Below are positions 12,161 to 24,857 of a DNA stretch of 64,000 nt, one piece after another. Where the stretch lies: positions 2,390,501-2,454,500 of the forward strand of contig VICG01000007.1 of assembly GCA_008692225.1 (NCBI GenBank), in the 5' to 3' direction. Origin of the DNA: Monilinia fructicola (Eukaryota > Ascomycota > Leotiomycetes > Helotiales > Sclerotiniaceae). The notes under the pieces are model-generated. The model did no database searches, was not told the origin of the DNA, and saw nothing but the letters and a program-made list of their open reading frames with translations. A program made the translations under genes and the position numbers. Position 1 is the stretch's first letter; each line of letters starts with the position of its first letter.

Positions 12161-14130
12161 ATGATGATTACTTGCGCATGCATCTTGTCTCTTTGCCGCC
12201 CTCACCTTTATCCCGGTAGGTAACCTCATGAAGCAGCTTTTAGATATGCTTGTATTTTCAGAAGTTATGAATGATTGAAAATGGAGGTGGTTGATTGGTA
12301 GGTTGGATTTCATGAAGGTGTATACTTTTGTATATATATATGTATGAATGTATGGATGTTATAGATGTATAGATGTATACTTTGTATATGTATGAAATGT
12401 ATGAATGTATAAATGTATAAATGTATTTATGATATATATATGTATATATACTATGGTATTATATATCATTATATTATACTCTATACTATTATATATATAG
12501 CATAAAAGAGAATATTAATAGCTAGCTGGCTATACAATGAATCACTTCAATAGAATAATAAACAGAAGAGAAATTGTCTATAGACGAAGAAAATGCGTGA
12601 ATCTCCTCCATACGACCGTTTTAAATTGATTCACATTATACTTCCTCCATTGTGGACTCATGAAGAAATGAATTGGCATATCTTTACCTCTTTTAGTCGC
12701 TGATGTGATACTGAATGTGTCGATGTATACAGATCTAATGTATGTTTGCGCAGTTTCAAACTTCCATGATCCAGGTTAACCTTATCCTCCGCAAAGTATA
12801 ATCCTACTTGTATACTTTTATACTTTACTATATATATACAGAGTATAATTCTACTTTATATAGTTTTGTATTAAAGGTTCTACTAAATGAAGTCCAACTT
12901 TCTTTTATAGTATTAAAGAATAGATTCTAAAATATTATAAAGATATAGTTTTAGTTATTATTCTATATTTTTCGATTTTCTATTCTTTATATCTACTTAA
13001 GAAATATCTAATATTCTAATATCTAATATCTAATATCTAATATCTAATATCTAATATCTAATATCTAATATCTAATATCTAATATCTAATATCTAATATC
13101 TACTTCTATTAATAAAAATATTTAATTTATTTAAATATACTATATATATATACCTAGATAACTAAATATATATATATATATATATACACATACATATACT
13201 CGATTAAACTATAGTATTCGATATAATCTCGTTAATTTCTTATGATGAAGGGGTTCTTATTATTTTCACTTACTCGTACCGCTCCTTTAATTCATGCTAA
13301 GCCATTAGTAAAGGTCAAGTTTGCGACAAGAAACGTACCAAGAGCTGACTGCTTTCCAAGTTCCTCATACCAATACCAAGCAATTCTTTGTTTCTTTTCT
13401 CATTTAAGTCCTCTCAGCTAATTTTATCTTTTCATCCTTTCCTTTCCTTTCCTTCCCTTTGCTTTGCTTCCTTTTCTTTTCATCACTTTTTTCTTTTCTT
13501 TCATTATTTATCTTTCTCGTGAATGTGGCGTATATCCATCCATCGTATCCCTTTGCTTTAATACCCCAGATCTACCGTACGCATACGTGTGAACCGTATC
13601 CCTGGGTGCGAAAGTCAAATATAGTTTTGAGCTCTTGAATGTTTGCGTCGGGGCTTATACTTGTATGACGTTGAGCTGGTTTTAGATCATACCAAAGTCG
13701 CACTATTTACATATCTGTCTTAATACCTACCTACGAACAGGCGGATTGTATTATTTCTATAGGAATCTTTACTGCTACTACTACTGCTGCTGCTACTACT
13801 ACTGCTGCTGCTACTACTACTACTACTACTATTACTACTATTATTACTACTACTACTATTACTACTATACTACTATTACTACTACTACTACTACCACTAC
13901 TACCACTACTCCTTTGATTCCAATACCTGATTAATATACAAGGACACTTGAGACATACAATAGCATATCCTATACTTTTTTATCACCTACCTACCTACCT
14001 ACACACCTACCTACCTACATCACTTCAATCACTCAAACAAATTATCTGGCAACACTCGAGAATCACTACATAACATCAACATCCCATTTCAAATCCTCAA
14101 CCCCTCCCTCCCCCACAAAACTTCACAAAA
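12161..14130. other. intergenic; AT-rich patch and CYSTM gene upstream region
   Basis: Holds (TATG)n/(TA)n (12320-12500), an AT-rich patch (12780-13210) with about thirteen tandem ATCTAAT units (13013-13105), and a (CTA/TAC)n tract (13770-13910). The last 550 bp are pyrimidine-rich with CCTACCTACC repeats and probably contain the promoter and leader of the gene at 14131. No gene seen. Confidence 0.55.
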
Positions 14131-14542
14131 ATGTCGAAGAAATACGAAGAAGGACCTCCACCACCGGCATATAGTTCGGATGCTACGGGACCCAGTCAAA
14201 ATGCACCCATCGTTCCCCAAGCCGCATACATGCAAGCACCTCCATCATCTCAAGCCCAACCTCAGTATCAACAGCAACAAGCATATCCTCCTCAAGGTCA
14301 ACAATACCAACAAGGATATCCACCCCAAGGAGGATACTATGCTCCGGGACCGCAGATGGGTTATCAACAACAGCCACAACCATCTTATGGATACCAACAG
14401 CAGCCCTATGGTTATCAGCAGGGTTATGGGCAACAACCTTATGGGTATCAGCAGCAGAGGGGATCGTCCAGTGATGGGTTTTTGACGGCTTGTTTGGGCC
14501 AGTTTGGCTTGTTGTTGCTGTTTGGATATTTGTTTATTTTAG
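14131..14542 (+). CDS. CYSTM-type Gln/Tyr/Pro-rich tail-anchored protein, +1 frameshift
   Basis: Small protein of about 136 aa. The N-terminus has a PPPPAY motif; the middle is Gln/Tyr/Pro/Gly-rich with YGYQQ-type repeats; the end is SSSDGFLTACL. Read straight through, the frame leaves the family and runs to 14583. Moving one base at the GGG run (14496-14498) gives a tail ASLACCCCLDICLF and a stop at 14540-14542. That is the expected Cys-rich transmembrane (CYSTM-like) ending of fungal proteins of this layout. A surplus base is therefore likely. Such proteins are usually plasma-membrane anchored and stress-linked in other fungi and plants; the role here is inferred. Confidence 0.7.
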
Positions 14543-15457
<915 letters not shown>

Positions 15458-15613
15458 CTAGTACTCGCGAAAAAATGAAAATTTAGATTATAGATTCGAA
15501 GAATTTTATTAGCCTCGAACGAAGTGAGGATTAGGGGTTTGGGGGCTAGCCCCCATTAAGTAATAAAATTCGAAGAATCCAATGTCTAAAAATTTATTTT
15601 CCGCGAGTGCTAG
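15458..15613 (+). mobile_element. hairpin element, copy 1
   Basis: A 156-bp near-perfect inverted repeat. The left arm starts CTAGTACTCGCG and the right arm ends CGCGAGTGCTAG. Each arm continues through ATTCGAAGAATTTTATTA; the loop holds CCTCGAACGAAGTGAGG and a G-rich stretch. It abuts a long (TTA)n tract on its left. Homologous units lie at 41732-41886 and 59401-59531. It has no coding capacity, so it is MITE-like or one end of a larger element. Confidence 0.75.
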
Positions 15614-15799
15614 TAAACTTAGTCCCCGTTAAGAATTATAATAGAATTTAATCTTTTTAGAGAAATATATTAAACGCCCTACTGTTAATAGGACTAATAT
15701 CTAAATCGATACTTCTAAGGTTGATGATAAAAATTGAAACCTTATATTATGGAATTTGAGATTTCAAGATAATTAAGGCTACTTTATCCTATTTATCTA

Positions 15800-16069
15800 C
15801 TTGGTATTGTTTTAGGTGTCTATATCGAGGGTAAAAATTTAACAAAAAATAGTATATCTTTTAACTTATTAATTTTATATATTATAAAACATTTAAATTT
15901 TAAGAGTTTAAAATATATTAAATTGTTTATTTTTTAACTTTAATAATACTATATAAAGCAATTATTTATAGTTTTTAATAGATTCGTTGAATTTGTTATA
16001 ATTTTTTATAGATAAATTCCGTTTTCAGTTGAATATTTTATCCCGGTATAGATCCAAAACAACACCAAG
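15800..16069. mobile_element. 270-bp TA-flanked MITE, family B
   Basis: Inverted ends CTTGGTATTGTTTTAGG and CCAAAACAACACCAAG, flanked by TA on both sides (15798-15799 and 16070-16071). The ends match those of the 1.3 kb element at 56884-58185, so this is a short non-autonomous relative. The interior is AT-rich and non-coding. Confidence 0.7.
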
Positions 16070-16071
16070 TA

Positions 16072-16348
16072 TAAGTACCTACTATAGTAGCTTATTTATT
16101 AGTTGATGATCTTCAAAAGCTACCTACTCCCTAATAGGTTAGTCTGTCTGATATCATTACATAACCATTATATAATTGTTCCTAAGATTCCCATCTCCAG
16201 CTACATCCAATATCTCCATATCCATATCATGGATTCTTTCTTGCATTCTATTGTATTGATTCGATTGATTCGATTGAATCATTGATTTCTTATATCATTG
16301 GATCGTTCATTTGTCAGAACAGCACTCCTATATTCACTCATTCATTCT

Positions 16349-16380
<32 letters not shown>

Positions 16381-16705
16381 TTCCATCTCACTGTCGTTTA
16401 ACCCCCTTGCAGATTCGCTGTAACAACATGTTCAATCTTACATCGAATTCTTGATTGGAGGAGTGGAGTTACATTAGAACTACTGCGCAGTACAATACCA
16501 GAGCTCGCTCACTCATCTTAACCCCCCACCTTTCAAGAGTATATACATCCCCATTGTATTAGCTATTGTATTGTTTTCTTGGCGACTACGATTATCCTTC
16601 CTTTCCATCGTTTGGTTCAACTTACTACAATAAAATCCGATCGAATCGAATCATATCTTATCATATCAGACCGAGGTATCATATCCTATTGTATCATCAT
16701 ACATC
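16072..16705. promoter_or_regulatory. upstream region of the Trx/transglutaminase-like gene
   Basis: Contains a CACCCT tandem run (about 16347-16382) and a pyrimidine-rich leader with repeated TCATATC/GAATCG motifs before the ATG at 16706. No gene seen. Confidence 0.45.
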
Positions 16706-19326
16706 ATGGCCGATGTCGAAGAACCACAGTTTACTACCCTTTCCCAACGTATTGCCGCTTTGAAGCAACAACAACATCAACAACCAGCGCAAATTCTATG
16801 GTCTCAAAATAATGCTTTGACAGTAGCTAAAAGACCACCACCTCCTCCTCCTCCTCCTCCTATTCCAAGTTCCGATCGACCTCCACTTCCTACGAGGCCA
16901 AAGACTGCAAATAATCCCCCAGTTCTGACATATGGTTCCTCGGTTACCCAAAAACCATTCAATGAACCAATTGCCACCAATACCAATTCATATCCATCAC
17001 CTCCAAATGCTCCAGTGAACAAATCTAAGAGTCCAGCTCTTCCACCTCGAAATGCACCTCCTCCATTACCCACGAGAAAAGCTTCGACTCCAGCTTTGCC
17101 ACCAAGGAGGCCATCTACATCTACACAATTGGCAAGGAGGGGCTCGGGAGATTCAACTCTTTCACAAGTTTCTACTATTTCGACAATGTCCTTGAATAGC
17201 TCTGGTAGGCCACCATCTTCAATAACATCTATTGGGTCAAAGGACGGGAGAATGTTACCACCTCCTTTGGATATGGCAAAACTTCCACCTTTACCACCTA
17301 CGAGAAGGGAATTACAAGAAAAGGCAAGACTAGAACAGAAGGCTAAAATGCCATTAGTTTCTGTAAGTATTGTTGGGAGATTCTATACTATTGCTACTTT
17401 TGGCTTAGACGGATGAACTTTCTCAAGAATCAATTTGATATTCAATTTGAATCCAAACTCCCAAGAGCATCTATCATAATTTTCCCCGCTAGCCTTCATT
17501 TTCTTTTTGATCGTGCACAATTAACAGATTTTATATCATAGATCAAGTCAGCGCCTGTTGTTCTTAAACATGCGCCAATTGTTGAGCGTGATGTGCCCCC
17601 CAAAATGCCTCCAAGGCCAGGTGGGCCACCACAAATTCCTTCGAGACCTCTTACCAAGGTCGAACGAGAAAACACAGTTGCTCTACCACCACGAAGACTA
17701 CCACCTCTAACTACCACTCGTTCTACTTTATCTCTTGGCTTTGGTAACAAACTTACCGAAACTCCAAATCCTGCACCCATATCAGCACCTACATCCAATA
17801 AGTCTCCCAGTCCTACAATCCAAGAATTGAACGCCAATAATTTTGATCGCATTGTTCTCTCTGGAAAATTCGCACTCGTGGATTTTTACACTCCATATTG
17901 CACATACTGTATCGAATTGGATCCTCATTATAAGAAGCTTGCCGAAGATTTTGCATTTGCTTCTGACAAACTTGTGATTGCCAAAGTTGATGTGGATAAA
18001 CATAAATCATTCATGGCGAGATATGACATTCAAGGATATCCAACTATTATGTTCTTTGATGGAAATGGAGATAATCCGGAAAGGTATCAAGACATGAGAG
18101 AAACAGATGCTATGGCAGAGTTCTTGACTGACAAAACGGGCATCTCTCCATCTGATGCACCCAAACCTGGCGGAGTACCACCACCTATCAATCTTAAATC
18201 CAAGCCAACATCGGCTCAAGTAAGAGCTGTAAGTGCTGTTCCAACTGAATCGTCTTCATCATCGGGCTGTCTCTTATGTCGAGACTTTTCTGGTCCGGAT
18301 GAAATTGCATCAAAATATTCAAGGGAATTTCTTCCAAGATCGCCTGATAATACAGGATACCTTGCTGATGTTCTATGTCGTCCATTCAGCTCGCCTACGG
18401 ATAAAGCCCGTGCGATCTTTGTTTGGCTTCACCATAATATTGCATATGATACGGGAGCCTTTTTCGGCAATCGAGTCAAAATGTGACTCCAGCCGATACT
18501 ATTAGAACGGGATTAGCTGTTTGTGGTGGATATGCTGGCCTATTTACAGCCATTGCGTTGAAAGCAGGACTTTGAAGCAATCGTGGTAACTGGTCATGGA
18601 AAAGGATTCGGATATATACCTTTGAAACCAGGAGAACCATGTCCACCACCTAATCCAGGTGGCCATGCTTGGAATGCAGTTCGTATCGATGGGGGAGAAT
18701 GGAAACTCATCGATGCATGTTGGGGATCTGGACAGTTAGGTGATGATCAAAGATACAACAAAAATTTGATCTCATCCTACTTTACTATATCGAATGAAGA
18801 TTTCGGCATCAAACATTTCCCGCGGATAAATCACATTTCTTTCGAAATGATGGAAAGATATTGACTTGGGAGGAATATTTCATTGGGAAAGTCGGTGGTG
18901 AACCCCTTCAAATTTTTAGCTCGCCAGAAGATCATCATGGTATTTCTCAAACTTCTTTCACGCCCCGCAAAAATTTATCCGAGCTTCTCCCACATCCAAC
19001 GAAATCATCCGTTTTCAATTCTCCAAAATATGTACACATTACGATTTTGAACGACACGGCCCTGGTAAACCATATTGCATGGTCCTGAAGGTGGGGGCGT
19101 GGATGGGAGAAAGGAAGACATGATGGCGTTTGAATTTGATGGGTTTTGGTGGTGGTTGGATGTTCCAGTGCGGCAACTTGGGACGAGGGGTCAAACGGTG
19201 GGTTTGTTTGCTATTACGAGTGTGGATGGGAAGGGGGCGAGGGGTCTGTCGAAGAGTGGGTATGAGGAGAAGAAGGGGAGGTGTGGGATGGGGTTTGATG
19301 GGGTGGCGGCTTGGGTGTTGGGGTAG
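16706..19326 (+). CDS. proline-rich thioredoxin + transglutaminase-like (Cyk3-type) protein, frameshifted
   Basis: Likely cytoplasmic scaffold/cytokinesis-related protein. Exons 16706-17362 and 17542-19326; intron 17363-17541 (GTAAGT...CATAG). Residues 1-300 are Pro-rich with poly-Pro and PPRP/PALPPR SH3-ligand motifs. A thioredoxin domain (about 311-419) follows with CTYC at about 339-342 and GYPTIMFF. The transglutaminase-like domain starts near 462. Its presumed triad is Cys in TGLAVCGGYAG, His in GHAWNAVRI and Asp in WKLIDACWG. The C-terminus GMGFDGVAAWVLG is typical. The first two-thirds is one open frame. The last third needs five single-base shifts (near 18480, 18572, 18824, 19054 and in the G run 19093-19097), all preserving family similarity. 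Aspergillus relatives, as I recall them, lack the thioredoxin domain. Confidence 0.75.
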
Positions 19327-20162
19327 CCGAGTAGAGGATTGCTTGATTTAGGGTGGGGTGTATGGGGTGAATTGGATGGGATTGGATGGAATGATGAGCT
19401 TAATTGAAATGGAAAGTCGTACAGGTACACAGCACAAGGGTTAGGATACACAGCACAAGGTCTAAGATAAAATACATAATTATCTCCTTAGCCGTTGCAT
19501 CCCTCCTCGTTTTGCAAATATTTGAGTTTTGAGTTGGGATGCCCATTTTTGTGTTGTGTTGCATGGCACGAGATGGCATAGCATGATACAGGATAGAATA
19601 GGGTAATTGATGTAAGGTTCCAAAGTCATATCACTTTTCTAGGACATCTATCTGTTTTTTTCTTATTTGTGGATTCTGTGGGTTGGGATATATGAAGATT
19701 GTTGTATTCTCATTCTTTTCCTTCTCGGATTATTGATATTTGATATAATTTAGCAAATATCATGATTATATGGCTTTCTTCAAGATAAAATAAGATGAAA
19801 GGGAGTTGGGCAAAGATGGTTTTAGATGATGAATAAAGAACTGAGGGGTGGAGAGGTGCATATTGTGTTACGTTGTGTTACGTTGAATCTTCCATTGTCT
19901 TCTATCTCCTCTTCTCTTTTGCATTGCACTACCGAGGGATCTTCCTTTTGAGGGGAGGATGAGGGGGGCTATATATACATACCTACTTCCCATCTCTTTC
20001 TTCATCACATCATTCTCCTTCATACAGTAACCCTGCTCTCGAAGAAGTTCAAACATACGCAAACAAAACACGCGCATCTATCTCGTTGGGTAGATCTACA
20101 GATACAAACATCGAATCCGGAGATATCATAAGATAGAATAAAATACAATACAATAAAGCACC
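19327..20162. other. intergenic
   Basis: 3' region of the transglutaminase-like gene and promoter of the small secreted protein gene. It includes a tandem GGTTAGGATACACAGCACAAG-like duplication at about 19420-19465 and a TATATATA box-like stretch at 19970-19980, with a leader of roughly 180 bp. No gene seen. Confidence 0.5.
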
Positions 20163-20589
20163 ATGAAGCTCCAATCCGCATCACGCTTCTCCATCCCCCT
20201 CGCTACCACTCTCCTCACCCTCACTCTGTTCACTATCATCCCACCAGCCACCTCAGGTCCAATCGCTTATGCTTCGTGCCAAGCGGGATGCGCAGCCGTC
20301 GTCACGGCATGTTATTCCGCGGCAGGATTTACAGTGAGTTTTTTTGGTTTTTATGATTATTATTATTACTATTATCATAATCATCATTGTGATTATTTAG
20401 TTTTTTCTTTTGTTCTTAGTGTTTCCTTTTGTGTGCATGCTCTTTTTTTACCTCAGTTAATAACATGGTTTGGCTTAGTGGGGAGCAACGCTAGGTGCGA
20501 CGGCGCCGGCGTCGATCGTGGCTTGTAATGCGGCGTTTGGGACTTGTTATGCGGCTTGTGCAGGGTTTTTGGTCGCGCCAATCCCGTAG
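20163..20589 (+). CDS. small secreted cysteine-rich protein
   Basis: Secreted protein of about 93 aa. Exons 20163-20333 and 20479-20589; intron 20334-20478 (GTGAGT...CTTAG). A signal peptide (residues 1-31) with a long hydrophobic core ends in ATSG. The mature part GPIAYASCQAGCAAVVTACY, then AAGFTWG, and ACNAAFGTCYAACAGF has regularly spaced Cys and small residues. This pattern is widespread in ascomycetes and often annotated as zygote-specific class V-like; its biochemical role is unknown, and an effector or wall role is only a guess. The start is the first ATG and lies in ACCATGA context. Confidence 0.8.
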
Positions 20590-22300
20590 GTTTGAAGCGA
20601 ATGGGGGTGGGCGAGGCGAGGCGAGGCAAGGTGGGGTGAGAATTTGGGTGTGGGGAGATGAGCGAGGAAAAGAAAGATGTGTAGGAAGGGGTTAAAGGGT
20701 TTGGGTTTGAGGATGGGCTCAAGGATGGTGCTATTGATTACAGGAGGGAGAATGGGAAATGGATGGTTTAATCGTTTGGATAGTTCATTGAACGAGGTTT
20801 GAGTTTTTGAGTTGAATTTGCTTTATGGTATTCGGTATGCTATACTTCGATTTTTTGGTTTAATGCTATAATTCATGCTACCTCGAATATCATTGATCGG
20901 TTTGACTATCCTGTATCAAATATGTGAGTAGAAATTTGGTAGATACCAAATGGGAATAGCAAAGGGGATTACGTTGGCGTGGTTCCTGTGGTAGTCAAAT
21001 TAACCTGAGTGTTTGATAATACCGGAACTGATGTTTTCGATTGGGTGATATGGCTTTTTTGAGGACTTACATTTAATGGGAGAGAAGGGAGATCGTCTAA
21101 TTTGAAAAAGGAGGGGCGAAGAGGGGAGGGTGGTATATATCACTTCGGTTCATATGATGATGACTATAACTTCTAAGGAGGGAAGAGTGATAGAAATGGT
21201 TGGTTGATAATCGGGAATAGTGGTTCCTGTTTATTTATGGCTGGTGTTATATTATGAATCATGAATGTACGGGAGTTTGGACTGTGCTACAGTTTAGATG
21301 TAGTTTGCGACTGGGATTCGAATATCTAAAGTGAATGGAGTAGGGCTCAGGTGATTAGACATGAGTATTCTGGAGAGATAGCAAGCTAGGTTTCGAGACT
21401 CAATACTTTGTTGATCTGAAACGTGAGTTAGGATATACATGACGGTATGGGAATACAAGAAGTGATCTTTACTTTATCTCCAGGAATAGGGAGATTTCAG
21501 ATTATTGTAGAGATCAAATTTGTTGAGTATCGAAAATGGTCGTCTGTGAGGTTGAAGGGGAGATTGTGAAAACATTCATCCATTATACCTTCCCGTCTTC
21601 CTTAGAAGGATTGCCAGTGGGCGGAGGTATCACTATTTACAAATCCTAGAGAATGGAGTATGCAACAAGATCATTGTGTGTGGATGGAAGTGAAATGAAG
21701 TATGATGAATGACAAAGTTTGGCAAGAAAATATGGTTTGTTGTAACGTTTGACGAAATTAGCTAGCCATATCATCTGATGATTCGAGAAAGAGGTTAGAA
21801 TGATGAATTGAGGATGCTTGAAACGTTCGTGAAGGTTCTGTTGGTTCATATGATGCAAGATCTTATCTCTTCAAAAAAGGCTTGTTTCGAAAAAGAAAGA
21901 ATTCGACAATATAGTTTCGTGTAGAATGTTCTGGTGGAAGCACTTTGGGTTCTTTATACTCGACATGTGATTCTCGAATATCGTTTGAAAGATGGCAAGA
22001 AGCCATAATATTGAATGATGGTGGATGTATTGAGAGTTTCATTACATTGTCTAGTTAGAAAATGAGAAGATAAGTCCTAATTGTTTCCTACTGTATTTCA
22101 TATATGTCATACCAACTCAAAGACAAATTACAATGACAATAGCATAACCTTAACACAAATACACAAATACCATATTTATCAATGATAGCGTTCACATCCC
22201 CCCAGAAATCTAATCCTCCAAAAACCAATACCAGGCAATTCCAATCAAACTCTTTGAAATTCAATCGTCAGATCCATCAAATCTGGACGCTGTAAAACTG
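20590..22300. other. intergenic, about 1.7 kb
   Basis: Normal base composition, no long frame, no repeats longer than a few units. I see no gene, RNA or element; untranslated or regulatory sequence is possible. Confidence 0.5.
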
Positions 22301-22309
22301 TAGGATCTA

Positions 22310-22960
22310 GATTGCCTGTGAATCTTCAGAAAGAATTGCTGCTCTTCGACAAGACAATGATTTTGTGATAGCAGAATGGGATTAGGCGAGAGAAAGATAC
22401 GTGCTTGCGAGATAACGTATGGAAAGAAATGCTAGTTATCAGCACATTGAAGTATCAGCATATTCAAATAAAATGGAAATTATAGTGGATAAATACAAAG
22501 CGTGAGTGATGCAAGCAGAAGTGTAAAAAAATCCAGGTGCGTCAACGCACATCTGAGCTTGGGAAACGATTAGGCATCATGAGATTGAAGGCTGTGGTAG
22601 GGGCCAAATAGGCGAAGAGTGAGATTTTAGAAAGGGAAAGTGATGAAGCTGTTCAGCTAGCATATTATTTCAGAAAGCAATTGGAGAGCGAAAGGGCAAA
22701 GAGCGAAATAATGAAAATAGCAGCGGATGGAATAATTCATTGAAGTTTAGCGAGGTATGAAGGATTTGCTGAGACCAGTAGAACATCAAAGCAATCGAGC
22801 GGTAAATGATGAGGCAAAGCTTGAGTTAAGCATGATGAATTTGACAATAGAAGGATAACTGATGACTGGAAAGAGTTGGAAGAATCAGAAAGTGGTGAGA
22901 ATTTTTGGAGCGTTCTTTAAGAATCTGACGGAGGAATTCCCCCATATGAATGCTAAAATG
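22310..22960 (+). pseudogene. decayed paralogue of the adjacent coiled-coil gene
   Basis: Short coding-like pieces broken by stops and shifts. The best piece, 22612-22743, reads ...ESDEAVQLAYYFRKQLESER then AKSEIMK and a stop. It aligns with ERNEAIRRTSDLREQLEMET then ARSAILK of the gene 1 kb downstream. Earlier pieces (from 22320: ESSERIAALRQDNDFVIAEW, then a stop) keep the same Glu/Arg/Lys heptad flavour. The number of breaks exceeds the roughly one shift per gene seen elsewhere, so this looks like real decay. Confidence 0.55.
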
Positions 22961-23703
22961 TGGATACCAATATTATCTAGACTAGAGATGCACCACTACT
23001 GAATAGAATTGAAGGGTAATATTCAATTTAGAGATCTGCAAGAGTACCATACCAGTATGTATTGAGTGAAGGCAGAACGAGTGAAATTTGAGTTATATTT
23101 GAGTTATACAACAAAACTCTATGCTGTGAAATTTCGGAATTGATAAATAAATATGATTGCAGCTTGGAAACAGAATGCGGGCTTTGGCTAGAATCATTCT
23201 TCAGTGATCTATCTACTTTTGATGGAAATTGGAAAGCACTACTCCTAAGCGGCCCGAAAAATCGTACATGACATCGACCAGTATCTCAACCACTGTCATT
23301 GCAATTGAGAAGTTGAAAGTTGAAAGATGCACGTTATCAATTCTCATTGTTCTTCGGGCTATGACGGAGTATTGATTTAGAATTGCAGAAGGAGTTAGGT
23401 TCGTGGAGCTCTTTGGCAGAAGCAGTTGGAGATAATATCTCTTCTTTCTTTCTTGTACCTGGCCATGGTTTTACGGATACGTTTCGAAGTAACACAAGCT
23501 GGCAATGTAGAGATTGGAAGATACTAGAAGGCCCCTGTTGCATATTCTGATTACAATCAAGGCAGGCAACAATCTTGCTTTTTCTTTCTCGTGTATAACA
23601 GCTTCAGCAAATCTTATCAACACACAATAACAAAAAGCGTGATTAACGGCCTTTCTCTCTGATTTCCACGACTTCGTTCAATCTCTGAGTCTGAGAACGC
23701 ATA
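22961..23703. other. spacer upstream of the coiled-coil gene
   Basis: May still contain remnants of the decayed paralogue, and the promoter of the gene at 23704. No intact gene. Confidence 0.4.
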
Positions 23704-24532
23704 ATGTCAGGAAAAGTATCAACACCGCCACAAGCCGCCCTAGATATTGGACCAGCCCATCACCCACCATCTTTGTACGGCAAGTCTTCTGATATTGAAT
23801 CTATAAACACATATGACCCAGGGTCTTCAGTTAAGTCTCCACTTACGCCCCCAATGGAATCCCCACCCTATTCAGCGAGCAGTATGGTGGCCAATGACAG
23901 TTCGGCACAAACAGAAGACGAGGTGGTGAAAGAAAGAAATGAGGCGATCAGACGTACTTCAGACCTTCGAGAACAACTCGAGATGGAAACGGCAAGAAGT
24001 GCAATTTTGAAAAAGGAAAGAGATGATGCAATTCTCTGTGCATTGGCCATGGAGGTAAAAGTGTGGGGCCTGGAAAAGGAAGAACTTGGAGCAGCGCGTC
24101 AATGCTGGCAAAAAACATCATCAGCTTAGGGAGCTGGCAATCAAATTGGGAGAAGTATCAGCAGGTGATAAGTTGGGTTTGGCCCAATTTGAAAGGGACC
24201 ACGCCATTACGCGAGAAGTGGAGAGTGCAGCACAAAACAATAAGGCGGAGGAGGCTAGGGATAAAGCTCTTGAACTTTCATCGGAGCTTGGATCTCAGAT
24301 AAAGCAGCTCCTGAGGGAACTACATGAAGCCCACAAACTTGTATCGAGAACCTTGTCTCAGAAGGAGAAAGTGGAAAAGGAGAGGGATGAAGCTCGAGAG
24401 GGTATACTTGAACGCCTTGAAGACCTCAAAAGAATGGCGGAGAGGCATGTAAAAGAGAAAGAGAAAAAGAAAAAGCCTTTGGGATTCCTTGGTGCGGTTG
24501 GTACGATCATTAACACTTCAAACTGGGAATAG
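23704..24532 (+). CDS. coiled-coil protein, unknown function, one frameshift
   Basis: About 275 aa once the frame is followed. The N-terminal 75 residues are Ser/Pro-rich and probably disordered (KSPLTPPMESPPYS). Long heptad-like helices follow: EDEVVKERNEAIRRTSDLRE, then QFERDHAITREVESAAQ, and KEKVEKERDEAREGILERLE. The end is basic (KEKEKKKKPLGFLGAVG). The first frame stops at 24129. A +1 move near GG at 24089-24090 joins it to LEQRVNAGKKHHQLREL and continues the coiled coil to 24532. I do not recognise a family; a structural or tethering role is plausible. Confidence 0.6.
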
Positions 24533-24857
24533 ATTGGCCCCATCATGCTAACACCTTTGGATGACATTCATTCCATCTCATTTCAGTAGTCGGTTATTGA
24601 TCCCAATCCTCTTGGATTTTGTTCAGAAAATGATTGAGACTTTGATGGGTGCCGATATATTGTCAGTATGGATATGAAAGAATGGCTAGTCAGAATCAAC
24701 TCTACCTTGGCATACCTGTTCTTTTCGCTCCCATAAACAAAGTCTTGCATACCAGTGATATTAATCCTTCCAACCTGGGATTGCTACCATTTGACCATAA
24801 TTTCTAAATCTTACATCTTTGATATCTGCCTAGCACATCCCATTGCAATGCGATTAT
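24533..24857. other. convergent spacer
   Basis: 325 bp between the stops of two convergent genes; shared 3' untranslated sequence expected. Nothing else seen. Confidence 0.5.

Noticed and set aside
13746..13934. Poly-Tyr/Thr reading frame
   Set aside because: Translation of a (TAC/CTA)n tract.
16347..16382. CACCCT array as a telomere-like repeat
   Set aside because: Fungal telomeric repeat is usually CCCTAA; this is a short interstitial CACCCT microsatellite.
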